A stretch of 64,000 nt of DNA from Xanthomonas cassavae CFBP 4642 (lineage in GTDB: Bacteria > Pseudomonadota > Gammaproteobacteria > Xanthomonadales > Xanthomonadaceae), in assembly GCF_000454545.1 (NCBI RefSeq), contig NZ_CM002139.1:4865175-4929174 (forward strand), read 5' to 3'. The notes under the pieces are model-generated. The model saw only the letters and a program-made list of their open reading frames with translations, was not told the origin of the DNA and did no database searches. Made by a program: the position numbers and the translations under genes. Position 1 is the stretch's first letter, and each line of letters starts with the position of its first letter. Shown piece after piece: positions 9,350 to 18,094 of this stretch.

Positions 9350-9719
9350 CCACCAGAGCTGGAGCTATCTTGGCCACGGCATCATGGTCGACACGGATTT
9401 TTGTGGCCTGGTTCATTACGACCAGGCCTGCGCCGATGCAGAGGGACTGCTGCTCATTGCACGTCTGCCAGTCCGTTGAATCACCCAGTCACGCGACTTG
9501 ATTCCGGCAAGTGCTGTAGCGTCTGGACCGATGCAGCGGATCTAGTTCGGTGGGACCTTCCCCCAGCTTGCAACCACGCAGCCGACGATCTGATCGATGC
9601 GCCTGGCTGGAAAACCAACTCATCACCCGCAATACTGAGCACCACTGCCACGGGGCGCGCACAGGCGCGTTTTTTCCTAAGCGCGGTACCGCACCGGGTT
9701 GCACCGACACGACGAGACC
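9350..9719. other. Non-genic stretch, possible small remnant
   Basis: No complete gene is visible. The plus-strand reading GHGIMVDTDFCGLVHYDQAC to a stop at 9479 looks more protein-like than its surroundings and may be the tail of a lost gene, but I do not recognise the family. The last about 60 bp before 9720 presumably hold the promoter of the methyltransferase gene. I see no convincing hexamers there. Confidence 0.35.
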
Positions 9720-10376
9720 ATGGACACAGACTTCTGGCTGCAACGCTGGCACGACGGACAGACAGGCTTTCATCAGGACGAGGTCATGCCGCTGCTGCAG
9801 AAGCACTGGCCCGCACTGCAGCTGCCACATGCCGCACGCGTGCTGGTACCGCTGTGCGGCAGGACGCTGGACATGCACTGGCTAGCCGCGCAAGGCCATC
9901 GTGTCTTGGGCGTAGAGCTGTCGCCGCTGGCCGTGACGCAATTCTTCGCCGAAGCGGGCCTGCAGCCGCAGCGCCACACCGGCAGCGCGGGCGAGCATTT
10001 CATCGCCGGCCCCATCGAGATCATCTGTGGCAACGCGTTCGCACTCGATCGCAGCGTGCTGGCCGATTGCATGGCGGTGTATGACCGTGCAGCGCTGGTG
10101 GCATTGCCTGCCGACCTGCGCCGGCAGTATCTGCACTCGACCTACGCGCGCCTGCCGGCCGGTTGCGGTGGGCTGCTGATCACCCTGGACTATCCGCAGG
10201 CCGAAAAGGCCGGGCCACCCTTCGCGGTGGATGCCGCCGAAGTGCATGCGCTGTTCGATGCGCAGTGGCAGGTGCGGCAGTTGGAACAGCGCGACATCCT
10301 CGAGCAGGAACCGCGTTTTCGCGCCGAGGGAGTCACCGCGCTGACCACTGCGGTCTATCGCCTGCAACGCTACTGA
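9720..10376 (+). CDS. tpm: Thiopurine S-methyltransferase family protein
   Basis: SAM-dependent methyltransferase of 218 residues, the normal size for bacterial Tpm. The family-specific start [20 protein letters not shown] is present. It is followed by the SAM-binding motif [20 protein letters not shown] (around 43-62), GVELSPLAV, and [16 protein letters not shown]. In other bacteria the enzyme methylates thiopurines and oxidised selenium or tellurium compounds. I infer a similar detoxifying role here. The ATG at 9720 is chosen because the protein then starts exactly at the family consensus. An ATG 7 codons upstream (9699) would add only MHRHDET. The gene stands alone. Confidence 0.93.
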   Translation: MDTDFWLQRWHDGQTGFHQDEVMPLLQKHWPALQLPHAARVLVPLCGRTLDMHWLAAQGHRVLGVELSPLAVTQFFAEAGLQPQRHTGSAGEHFIAGPIEIICGNAFALDRSVLADCMAVYDRAALVALPADLRRQYLHSTYARLPAGCGGLLITLDYPQAEKAGPPFAVDAAEVHALFDAQWQVRQLEQRDILEQEPRFRAEGVTALTTAVYRLQRY

Positions 10377-10721
10377 GTGCCGGCGGGGTCGTGCGCGGCC
10401 CATGTCCCGGGCCTGACGCTGCACTGGCTGACGCTAATGCGCAAGCGATTCCGGGTTGTCGACGTTCGGGCCCGTTGCGTCGCTCCAGGCGCGGGGCCAC
10501 GCGAGGCCAGCTGCGCGCCGTCGTTGACGCCCTGCATCCCGGCGCCGCACGGCACGAACGCGAAGGCGGCCCTGTACTGACGAATGCAGGCGACTTGCCC
10601 CAAGCTGGTCTGCGCCTCTCCCCCTGGGCACGAGGAACCGCCCTGCTCGGCGCCCCCTCATGGGCAGCGCAGCGCTCCGCCTCGCCGAGCGCCACGCAGC
10701 GCCTGCCACGCCACTCGCCAC
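10377..10721. other. Intergenic, no gene recognised
   Basis: GC-rich stretch between the convergent tpm and bacterioferritin genes. Short open frames exist on both strands but none has a credible start or family resemblance. I see no strong terminator hairpin or repeat. Confidence 0.4.
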
Positions 10722-11207
10722 TTAACCGGCGACGTGGCCCTTGTCGATCTTCGAGGTCTGGTACAGCTCCAGGCCGATCCGCTTGATCAGGCCCAGCTGC
10801 TGCTCCAGCCACCAGGCGTGGTCTTCTTCGGTGTCCTGCAACTGCTTGAGCAGCACGTCGCGGCTGACATAGTCGCCATGCTCCTCGCAAAGCCTCATGC
10901 CGGCGGCGAGTGCGGCACGCACTTCGTATTCCACCACCAGATCGCGCTCGAGCATCTCCACCACGGTCTTGCCCGGGGTGAACTCGGCCGGACGCATGTC
11001 CGGGTCGCCTTCCAGGAACAGGATGCGCCGCAGCAGGGCGTCGGCGTGCTCGGTCTCTTCCTGCATCTCATGGTTGATGCGCTCGTACAGCGCCATCAGG
11101 CCCTGGTCCTCGTAGCGGCGCGAGTGCAGGAAATACTGGTCGCGTGCCGCCAGCTCGCCGCGCAGCAGCTGCCTGAGGTAATCGACGACTTGGGGATGGC
11201 CTTTCAT
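10722..11207 (-). CDS. bfr: Bacterioferritin-family protein lacking the haem Met
   Basis: Iron-storage ferritin-like protein of 161 residues. The four-helix bundle and di-iron ligands are visible: Glu18 in [20 protein letters not shown], Glu51 and His54 in EETEHAD, then the second-half ligands in DLVVEYEV and [13 protein letters not shown]. In haem-binding bacterioferritins residue 52 is Met (E. coli DEMKHAD); here it is Thr. The subunit therefore probably cannot bind haem in the usual way, although it keeps the ferroxidase centre. The ATG at 11207 gives the canonical MKGHP start. The upstream in-frame start is rejected. It is a single leftward gene. Confidence 0.92.
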   Translation of the reverse strand: MKGHPQVVDYLRQLLRGELAARDQYFLHSRRYEDQGLMALYERINHEMQEETEHADALLRRILFLEGDPDMRPAEFTPGKTVVEMLERDLVVEYEVRAALAAGMRLCEEHGDYVSRDVLLKQLQDTEEDHAWWLEQQLGLIKRIGLELYQTSKIDKGHVAG

Positions 11208-11486
11208 GGTGTGCTCCAGCGACGCAATGCGCGCATGGTGCCCTATGCCGACGGGCAATGATCTAATCGGAATCACTTTCAGTTGCGCTTGCGGCTAGAC
11301 CCATCACGGTCACGAGCGGCAACGACACTGCCCGCAACGGGCCAACCGCCTCGCAGCGGCCAATCCGGCCCGGCCGGGCGTCGAATCGGCATCTACCACT
11401 CGTACACTGCCGGTCGGTCATGCCGCCTGCCCATCGCCAACCGCCTGCCGCATCCACCACTCCCAACCGAACTCAAGGAACCGACA

Positions 11487-13877
11487 ATGCGTCAATGGCT
11501 GGGCCGGCTATCGCTGGGAATCGTGGTGCTGGCGCTGGTCGCCGTTGCGACCGTCTACCTGCTGCTGCGCGGCAGCCTGCCGCAGCTGGACGGTGCCACT
11601 GCGCTCGCCGGCCTGCGCGCACCGGTGGGCGTGCAGCGCGATGGCAACGGCGTGGTCACCATCGATGCGCAGGACCGGATCGATGCGATGCGTGCGCTCG
11701 GCTACGTGCATGCGCAGGAACGTTACTTCGAAATGGACCTGATGCGACGCGCGCCCGCCGGCGAGCTGGCCGAGCTGTTCGGTGCCAAGGCGCTGGACCT
11801 GGACAAGCGCAATCGCGTGCATCGGCTGCGTGCGCGCGTGCGCGCCAGCCTGGAGATCGCCATGGGCGACCAGCGCGACGCGCTGCAGGCGTATACCGAC
11901 GGCGTGAACGCCGGGCTGACGGCGTTGCGGGTGCGGCCCTGGCCTTACCTGTTGCTGCGCCAGACCCCGCGCGCCTGGAGCATGGAAGATTCCATCCTCA
12001 CCGGCATGGCGATGTATGCCGACCTGCAGGACAACGACAACCAGACCGAACTGGCCGCCGCACGCATTCGCGCCGTAGTGCCGCCTGCGCTGGCCGCGCT
12101 GCTCGATCACCAGGGGTCGAGCTGGGATGCGCCCCTGTTCGGCCCACCCCAGGGCGATGCCAGCGTGCCGGATGCCGCAGCGCTGGACCTGCGCCGGCTG
12201 CCGCATCCGCCCACCACACCGCAGGCCGAGCCGCCCACCCCGGGCAGCAACAACTTCGCGGTGGATGGCACGCTCACCGCAGACGGCCGCGCCATCGTCG
12301 CCGACGACATGCACCTGGGCCTGCGCGCACCCAATATCTGGTTCCGCGCGCGGTTGCGTTATCCCGACACCGGCGCCACCGACGGCAAGGTCGATGTCAC
12401 CGGTTTCACCCTGCCCGGCCTGCCGGCGATGGTGGTGGGCAGCAATGGGCATGTGGCCTGGGCCTTCACCAACAGCTATATCGACACCGCCGACTTCGCA
12501 CGCATTCCTGCTGCAACGCCCGCGCATCCGCAAGCGCTGACCACACAGGTGGAAACCATCCGCGTGGCCGGCGCCGCGCCGGTACGCTTCGACGTACGCG
12601 AAGCGGCCTGGGGGCCGATCGTGCACGCGAACGCCGACGGCAGCCTGCTGGCGTTGCGCTGGGCCGCGCAGTTGCCCGGCGCGATCCGCCTGGATTTCGC
12701 GCAGATGAGCAACGCCGGCGACCTGGAAGGCGCGTTCGCCGTGGCGGACCGCTCGGGCATTCCCGCACAGAACCTGATAGTGGCCGATCGCAGCGGACGC
12801 ATCGCCTGGCGCCTGATCGGCGCGCGCCCTGCGCGCAATGCCGGCTGCAGCCCGACGGGCATCGCCGAGTTGGCAAGCGCCCCACTGCCGGCGATGCCGG
12901 CGAGACCACAGTCAGCCACGCGTGCGGCTGGCTGCACGCCCTGGCCGGTGCGCAGCGATGACGCGCCTGCCTTGGTCGACCCGCCCTCGCATCGGCTCTG
13001 GACCGCCAACAGCCGCGTCGTCGACGCGCAGCAGCTGGCGACCCTCGGCAACGCGGGCTACGACCTTGGCGCGCGGGCGCAGCAGATCCGCGAGGACCTG
13101 TTCGCCAAGCAGCGATTCACCGAACGCGACCTGCTGGCGATCCAGCTGGACGATCGCGCGGTGCTGCTGACGCGCTGGTGGCAGCTATTGCGTGGCGTGG
13201 TCACGCACAGCAAGGACCCGGCACTGCAGCAGATCGAGCGCGCCACGCGGCAGTGGGACGGCCATGCGTCCGCCGGCTCGGTCAGCTACCGCATCGTGCG
13301 CGACTTCCGCAACAAGACCATCGACGCGGTGGAAGCAGGTCTGCTGGCGCCAGCCAAGTCGGCGCTGGGCGAGGCATTCCTGGCGCCGCGGCGGGCACAG
13401 CTGGAAGGGATCGTCTGGCCGTTGCTGCAGCAGCGCCCGGCGCATCTGCTGCCGCCAGACCAAGCCAGCTGGGATCAGCTCCTCATCGATGCCGCGCGCG
13501 ATGCGCACACCGCGCTACTCGCGCCTGACCAGCCGCTCAGCGAGCGCACCTGGGGCGACCGCAACACCGCCGCCATCTGTCACCCGATCGCGCGGGCATT
13601 GCCTGCGCTCGCCAGGCGCTGGCTGTGCATGTCACCTGATCAACTGCCGGGCGACCGCGACATGCCGCGCGTGCAAGGCCCGGCATTTGGCGCCTCCGAA
13701 CGCATGGTGGTGTCGCCCGGCCACGAGCAGGACGGCATCGTGCACATGCCGGGCGGCCAGAGCGGACACCCGCTGTCGCCGTTCTGGGGCGCAGGGCACG
13801 ACGATTGGGTACATGGCCGGCCCACCCCTTTTCTGCCCACTGCCACGCGTTACACGCTGCAATTGCGTCCTCAGTAA
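11487..13877 (+). CDS. Penicillin-acylase (peptidase S45) family hydrolase
   Basis: Ntn-hydrolase precursor of 796 residues. It starts with an N-terminal hydrophobic segment (about residues 9-28, LGIVVLALVAVATVYLLL), so it should be exported or anchored in the periplasm. The alpha-chain region carries ALGYVHAQERYFEMDLMRR. The cleavage site is Gly253-Ser254 in PGSNNF, and Ser254 would become the N-terminal nucleophile of the beta chain. AMVVGSNGHVAWAFTNSYID is the following beta-chain motif. Family members hydrolyse penicillins or acyl-homoserine lactones; sequence alone does not say which. I chose the ATG at 11487 because it begins the signal-like segment. An open frame extends upstream to 11283 without coding character. 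Confidence 0.88.
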   Translation: MRQWLGRLSLGIVVLALVAVATVYLLLRGSLPQLDGATALAGLRAPVGVQRDGNGVVTIDAQDRIDAMRALGYVHAQERYFEMDLMRRAPAGELAELFGAKALDLDKRNRVHRLRARVRASLEIAMGDQRDALQAYTDGVNAGLTALRVRPWPYLLLRQTPRAWSMEDSILTGMAMYADLQDNDNQTELAAARIRAVVPPALAALLDHQGSSWDAPLFGPPQGDASVPDAAALDLRRLPHPPTTPQAEPPTPGSNNFAVDGTLTADGRAIVADDMHLGLRAPNIWFRARLRYPDTGATDGKVDVTGFTLPGLPAMVVGSNGHVAWAFTNSYIDTADFARIPAATPAHPQALTTQVETIRVAGAAPVRFDVREAAWGPIVHANADGSLLALRWAAQLPGAIRLDFAQMSNAGDLEGAFAVADRSGIPAQNLIVADRSGRIAWRLIGARPARNAGCSPTGIAELASAPLPAMPARPQSATRAAGCTPWPVRSDDAPALVDPPSHRLWTANSRVVDAQQLATLGNAGYDLGARAQQIREDLFAKQRFTERDLLAIQLDDRAVLLTRWWQLLRGVVTHSKDPALQQIERATRQWDGHASAGSVSYRIVRDFRNKTIDAVEAGLLAPAKSALGEAFLAPRRAQLEGIVWPLLQQRPAHLLPPDQASWDQLLIDAARDAHTALLAPDQPLSERTWGDRNTAAICHPIARALPALARRWLCMSPDQLPGDRDMPRVQGPAFGASERMVVSPGHEQDGIVHMPGGQSGHPLSPFWGAGHDDWVHGRPTPFLPTATRYTLQLRPQ

Positions 13878-13952
13878 AGCCACCTGCAGCGCTGCTGCGT
13901 AGCGGCTACGGAAGAAAAACAAGAACCATCAAGCATGGCCGCCATGCAAAGT

Positions 13953-14069
13953 CCCTCTCCCCCCTCGGGGCGAAAAGGCACAGCGTGCGCGCCAAGCGCG
14001 CGTGCCTTGGAGCGCCTGCGCCGCAAGCGCAGGCCGGGGCGCGGAGCGGAGCGGGGGTTGGGGTGAGGG
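13953..14069 (+). repeat. Dispersed GC-rich repeat, copy A
   Basis: About 117-bp element bounded by CCCTCTCC and GGGGTGAGGG. The interior has several GC palindromes, among them GCGCCAAGCGC and GCCTGCGCCGCAAGCGCAGGC. A clear homologue lies in opposite orientation at 57240-57346, and a core-less version at 21862-21898. It is a non-coding repeat in the 491-bp gap (13878-14368) between the acylase and receptor genes. Confidence 0.8.
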
Positions 14070-14155
14070 AACGGCGCATCAAGCAATTCTGCAAAGCAAG
14101 CGATGCCGCTGTTGGTGTGTCACTCAAAGTCCTCGTGTCAGACGCAACGACACTT

Positions 14156-14212
14156 GGCTTCGCCCGCACCCTCATCCGCCCTTCGGGCACCTTCTCCTGG
14201 CGGGAGAAGGAA
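14156..14212 (+). repeat. Short hairpin repeat (CCTTCTCC/GGAGAAGG)
   Basis: The stretch ends in perfect 8-bp arms CCTTCTCC (14190-14197) and GGAGAAGG (14203-14210), preceded by CTCATCCGCCCTTCGGGCAC, which itself folds. I recall similar pieces between genes throughout Xanthomonas chromosomes. It could act as an mRNA 3'-end or stabiliser hairpin, but nothing here proves a function. Confidence 0.5.
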
Positions 14213-14338
14213 TGCTCTGCAACGTTGTATCTGCACGTGCATCTGCATCTGCACATTGCGCGGCAGCACATCCAGGTAGCCGCAGCCACTGTTCCGCTGG
14301 AACTCCCCCCGCAATCAGGCAGCACACCATGCTAAGAT

Positions 14339-14357
14339 GCATTTGATAACCATTCCC
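14339..14357 (+). promoter_or_regulatory. Candidate Fur box
   Basis: The 19-mer GCATTTGATAACCATTCCC matches 12 of 19 positions of the classical Fur box, with the central TGATAA-CATT well preserved. It lies 12 bp before the start of a TonB-dependent siderophore receptor, where an iron-repressed operator is expected. This would make the receptor gene Fur-repressed under iron-replete conditions. Confidence 0.6.
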
Positions 14358-14368
14358 ATTAGTGAACG

Positions 14369-16507
14369 ATGCGTCCCACGCTCCTTGTCACCGCACTCGC
14401 CGCCGCCTTGGCGTTGCCTTCGCCGCGCGCCGCCGCCCAGCAACCCACCCATACCGACGTCACCGAGCTCGATGGCATCAACGTGATCGGCCGTGCGCAG
14501 ACCCTGTACAAGTCCGAGGACGCAGCGGTAGCCACGCGGACCGATACCCCATTGGCACTGGTGCCGCAGTCGGTGCAGGTGTTGCCGCGCGAGCTGATCG
14601 ACGATCAGGCCGCGCGGCAGATCACCGATCTATACCGCAGCATCAGCGGCATCAGCTTCTTCAGTTATGCCGGCGTCACCCTGCGCGGGTTCCGCCAGGA
14701 AAACGTGCTGTACGACGGGCTGCGTGGCGATCCGTATGCCGGTTTCTCGGTGCCGCAGCTGTTCAATATCGAACGGGTGGAAGTGCTCAAGGGCCCCGCC
14801 GGCGCCCTGTATGGCGGCGGCGAACCGGGTGGCGTCATCAACTACGTCACCCGCAAGCCAGCGCACCAGGCGCAGCGGCGGGGGGAGCTGCAAGTGGGCA
14901 ACCAATCCTTCGGCGCAGCCTCGTTCGAAGCCACCGGCCCGGCGCGCGAGGACGGGCGCGTGCGCTACCGCATCGGTGCGTATGCCGACGGCGAAGACGG
15001 GTTCCGCTGGAACACCGACAGCCAGAGTCAGATCGGTGATGCGTCGGTGGCGTTCGACATCGGCCAGACCGGCGAACTGGTCCTGCAGTACACCGACATC
15101 ACCCAGAACCTGGGCGGCAATCGCCTGCGCGGCGTGCCGGTGGACGACGATGGCAACTTCCTCACCGACCGGCGCTGGAACCACAACGAGCCCACCGACT
15201 TCCTGGACATGCGCGCCAAGGTGGCGTTCGCGCAGTACCGCTTTTCGCCGTCCAGTGCGTGGGATGTGGACTTGGCACTGCGCTGGTTCAAGAACGATGA
15301 GCATCAGATCTATCACGAGCCGATGGGCCTGATCGATCGCGATCGCGATGGCACCGCCGAATGGATGACGCGCCAGTTGCGCAACCAGTACCGCGACAAC
15401 GATGCGATCTCCGGCAACGTCAACGCGGTGTTTCGCACCAGCATCGGCGGCATCGAGCACAAGCTGTTGATGGGTGCCGACTACTACCGGCTGGATGCCG
15501 ACTTCCGCGCGCAGACCGCCAACACCGCAGATACCGGACGCGTGCGTGGGCCGGTGCCGGGCATCGACCTGTTCAACCCGGTGTACGGCCGCAGCGGTTT
15601 CTACGACTATGGCCTGGACACGCTGCCCTGGCGCGCCACCAGCACCCGCAGCCAGCGCTACGGCGCCTATCTGCAGGACGAACTCACCCTCACCCCGCGC
15701 TGGCATGCGATGGCCGGGCTGCGCTGGGATGGCTTCAAGGACGACAACCTGCTGGATGATTCGCGCGTGACCGGCAACGATCTCAGCTGGCGCGTCGGCA
15801 GCACCGTGGTACTGCGCGAGGGCATCAATGCCTATGCCAGCTACGCCAGCGGCTTCGTGCCGCAGGACGCGGCCAGCCAGGACGCCAGCGTGGGCGGGCC
15901 CTTCGACCCTGAACGCAGCACGCAGTGGGAGCTGGGCCTGAAGACCGCGCTCAACGATGGTGGGCTCACCTTGAACACTGCGCTATACCGTATCGAGCGC
16001 AGCAATATCGTGCAGGCGAACGGGCAGATCGTGGACGGCGTCAATCAGCTGTCCGCACTGGGCCTGGTACGCAGCGAAGGGCTGGAGGTCGACCTGCTTG
16101 CCGACCTCACCGAACGCTGGGTGCTCAACCTCACCTACGCCTACAACGATGCGCGCGTGCTCGATGCCGGCACCGATGGCATCACCAATGCCTCCGGCGA
16201 CCGGTTCGCCAATGCGCCGCGCAATACCTTCGGCCTGTGGACGCGTTACGACCTGCCGGCCTGGCGCTCGGCCATCGCGTTCGGCGCCGATTACGTGGGC
16301 GAACGCGTCAGCCTGGAGGGTCAGCGGGTCAAGCCGTATGCGATCTACGACATCAGCTGGCAGACCCAGTGGAATGCGTGGAAGCTGCAGGTCAACGTCA
16401 AGAACCTGTTCGACAAGGTCTATGCAGTCAGCGGCTTCAATGCCCGCGGCGGGCACTTCCCTGGCGAGCCGCGCCGCATCTACGCGCAGCTGGCCTACAG
16501 CTTCTAA
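14369..16507 (+). CDS. TonB-dependent siderophore receptor
   Basis: Outer-membrane ferric-siderophore transporter of 712 residues. A signal peptide (cleavage near ARAAAQ, about residue 23) precedes a TonB-box region (ELDGINVIG), the plug domain (PQSVQVLPRELIDDQAARQI, then VEVLKGPAGALYGGGEPGGV) and a 22-strand barrel ending LAYSF, with the C-terminal Phe needed for Bam-dependent insertion. The plug pattern is that of the FhuE/FpvA-type siderophore subfamily, but the ligand cannot be named. The candidate Fur box 12 bp upstream fits iron control. No other iron genes are adjacent. Confidence 0.93.
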   Translation: MRPTLLVTALAAALALPSPRAAAQQPTHTDVTELDGINVIGRAQTLYKSEDAAVATRTDTPLALVPQSVQVLPRELIDDQAARQITDLYRSISGISFFSYAGVTLRGFRQENVLYDGLRGDPYAGFSVPQLFNIERVEVLKGPAGALYGGGEPGGVINYVTRKPAHQAQRRGELQVGNQSFGAASFEATGPAREDGRVRYRIGAYADGEDGFRWNTDSQSQIGDASVAFDIGQTGELVLQYTDITQNLGGNRLRGVPVDDDGNFLTDRRWNHNEPTDFLDMRAKVAFAQYRFSPSSAWDVDLALRWFKNDEHQIYHEPMGLIDRDRDGTAEWMTRQLRNQYRDNDAISGNVNAVFRTSIGGIEHKLLMGADYYRLDADFRAQTANTADTGRVRGPVPGIDLFNPVYGRSGFYDYGLDTLPWRATSTRSQRYGAYLQDELTLTPRWHAMAGLRWDGFKDDNLLDDSRVTGNDLSWRVGSTVVLREGINAYASYASGFVPQDAASQDASVGGPFDPERSTQWELGLKTALNDGGLTLNTALYRIERSNIVQANGQIVDGVNQLSALGLVRSEGLEVDLLADLTERWVLNLTYAYNDARVLDAGTDGITNASGDRFANAPRNTFGLWTRYDLPAWRSAIAFGADYVGERVSLEGQRVKPYAIYDISWQTQWNAWKLQVNVKNLFDKVYAVSGFNARGGHFPGEPRRIYAQLAYSF

Positions 16508-16933
16508 GCATGGCCGGCAGAACGTCGCGCGCCGCTGCCAGCTGGATGCAGGCGGCGAATTGATAGCCGGAATGGACGCGCTGGAAAGGACGATTCCGGG
16601 CATCGATCGCATATCCGCCCCGTCGGCTGTGCAGCAGGTGGGTTGATCACTCTGAGTGCATCGCTGTGCGCGTGCGTAAGTCACGCGGGCGGCCTTCTTT
16701 CAGCCTGCACAGCGCATGCATCACACCGCGCGCGTGTCGACGATGCGCGCTGTCGCAACTGCGGCGTGGCGCACATCCCGCATCGCGCGCGGGCCCAGGC
16801 AATGAACCTGCGCCGAATCGCGCCGGCACGCATGGGCTGGAACTTAAGGTCCGGTGGGACACACTAGAGGCCGTCGCGATCAGCAGCCTTCTCCAGCACG
16901 ATCGCCCTCCTCCCCTCACTGATCGGAATCCGC
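16508..16933. other. Intergenic, presumptive promoter region
   Basis: No gene is recognised in 426 bp. A short palindrome CGCGTG-N7-CACGCG sits at 16669-16687 and could bind a regulator, though in GC-rich DNA this may be chance. Small open frames here have no coding character. Confidence 0.3.
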
Positions 16934-17986
16934 ATGCCTCAGCTTGCCCGCTCCGTTTCCGCCCTGTTGCCCCTGGTGTTCGCCGCCGCCTGTTCGGCCG
17001 CGCCACCGACCCCAGCCGGCCCACCTGCCGCGCCCGTGGCCAGTTGCACCGCCAAGGTGAAGCCCGGACAGGACCTGCAGAAAGCCATCGACAAACTGCC
17101 GCAAAGCGACAAGCCCGCCGTGTTGTGCCTGGAAAAAGGCGAATTCCCATTGAGCGGCCTGGTGTCGATCCATCGTGGAAACCTCACCTTGCGCGGCAAG
17201 GGCCCCAGCACAGTACTGCGCATGGCCGATGGCGTGCAGCAACCGGCGCTGGTGGTCGGCGACTACGAAAACCAGCAGCCGACCGGGGTGATCCGCAATG
17301 TCAGCATCGAAGACATGCAGATCGTCGCCAGCACCGGCGACAAGGAATTCATGCCCGAACGCCCGTACCTGAGCAACAGCGCGGTAGTGGTGCGTTCCGG
17401 CCAGGGCATTCGGCTGGCCGGCCTGCAGGTCAACAAATGCCGCAGTGCCTGCCTGCTGAGCGAATACGACACGCGCGAAATCACCATCGAAAACAACGAT
17501 GTGTCCGGCGCGATCTGGGACGGCGTGTCGTTCAACCGCACCGCCAAGGTCACGATGGTCAACAACTACATCCACAACAACGTGGCTGCAGGCCTGACCA
17601 CCGAACACCTGGAAGACAGCGAGATCCGCAACAACCGCTTCGAGCGCAATGGCAGCCAGGGCATCTATCTGTCGGATGCGCGACGCAACCGCTTCAGCAA
17701 CAACGTGTTCGACGGCAACAAGGTGGCCGGCGTGTTCCTGGCCTGCGCCATCCGTTATCGCACGCCGGAAATCCTGTGCTGGGACAACAGCATGAGCCAG
17801 GACAACGTGTTCGAGAACAACCGCTTCGCCAACACGCCGTTCACCTACACCATCGGTGTGGACCGTGCGGCCAACTGCACCGCCGCCGACTTCAAGCCGA
17901 ATCTGTGGCGTAACAACCAGGCAGATGTGGCAGGCGTGGATAGCGAACCGCAGCGTTATGGCTACTGCGTGCGCCACGAGCAATAA
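16934..17986 (+). CDS. Right-handed beta-helix lipoprotein
   Basis: Exported protein of 350 residues. The signal peptide ends in a possible lipobox (FAAAC, Cys20), followed by a Pro/Ala linker. From about residue 60 the sequence is a right-handed parallel beta-helix with Asn ladders: DTREITIENNDVSGAIWDGV, VTMVNNYIHNNVAAGLTTEH, IRNNRFERNGSQGIYLSDAR, then NRFSNNVFDGNKVAG. This is the NosD/pectate-lyase-like repeat family that binds or cleaves polysaccharides. I cannot identify catalytic residues, so substrate and activity stay open. Possible paired cysteines in the second half suggest disulphides. It is convergent with asnB. Confidence 0.75.
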   Translation: MPQLARSVSALLPLVFAAACSAAPPTPAGPPAAPVASCTAKVKPGQDLQKAIDKLPQSDKPAVLCLEKGEFPLSGLVSIHRGNLTLRGKGPSTVLRMADGVQQPALVVGDYENQQPTGVIRNVSIEDMQIVASTGDKEFMPERPYLSNSAVVVRSGQGIRLAGLQVNKCRSACLLSEYDTREITIENNDVSGAIWDGVSFNRTAKVTMVNNYIHNNVAAGLTTEHLEDSEIRNNRFERNGSQGIYLSDARRNRFSNNVFDGNKVAGVFLACAIRYRTPEILCWDNSMSQDNVFENNRFANTPFTYTIGVDRAANCTAADFKPNLWRNNQADVAGVDSEPQRYGYCVRHEQ

Positions 17987-18044
17987 GCGCGGCTGACAGC
18001 ACGTCGCGGGCGGCTGTGCGGTTTTGCTGCGCGCTCTGGGGCCA

Positions 18045-18081
18045 CAGCGGCCGGCAGCGCCACACCGCGCGCCGGCCGCTG
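18045..18081. terminator. Perfect 11-bp hairpin between convergent genes
   Basis: Arms CAGCGGCCGGC (18045-18055) and GCCGGCCGCTG (18071-18081) flank a 15-nt loop. The hairpin sits between the stops of the beta-helix gene (17986) and asnB (18095), so it could end transcription from either side. No T-run follows, so intrinsic termination is uncertain. Confidence 0.4.
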
Positions 18082-18094
18082 CGGTTGCAGCGGG

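Noticed and set aside
10370..10603. 77-codon minus-strand frame in the tpm-bfr gap
   Set aside because: No ribosome-binding site, poor codon bias and no recognisable family.
11283..11486. 68-residue upstream extension of the penicillin-acylase-family protein
   Set aside because: It would bury the signal-like helix inside the protein and has no coding character.
16643..16867. 74-codon plus-strand frame before the beta-helix gene
   Set aside because: Low coding bias, no start signal and no family resemblance.
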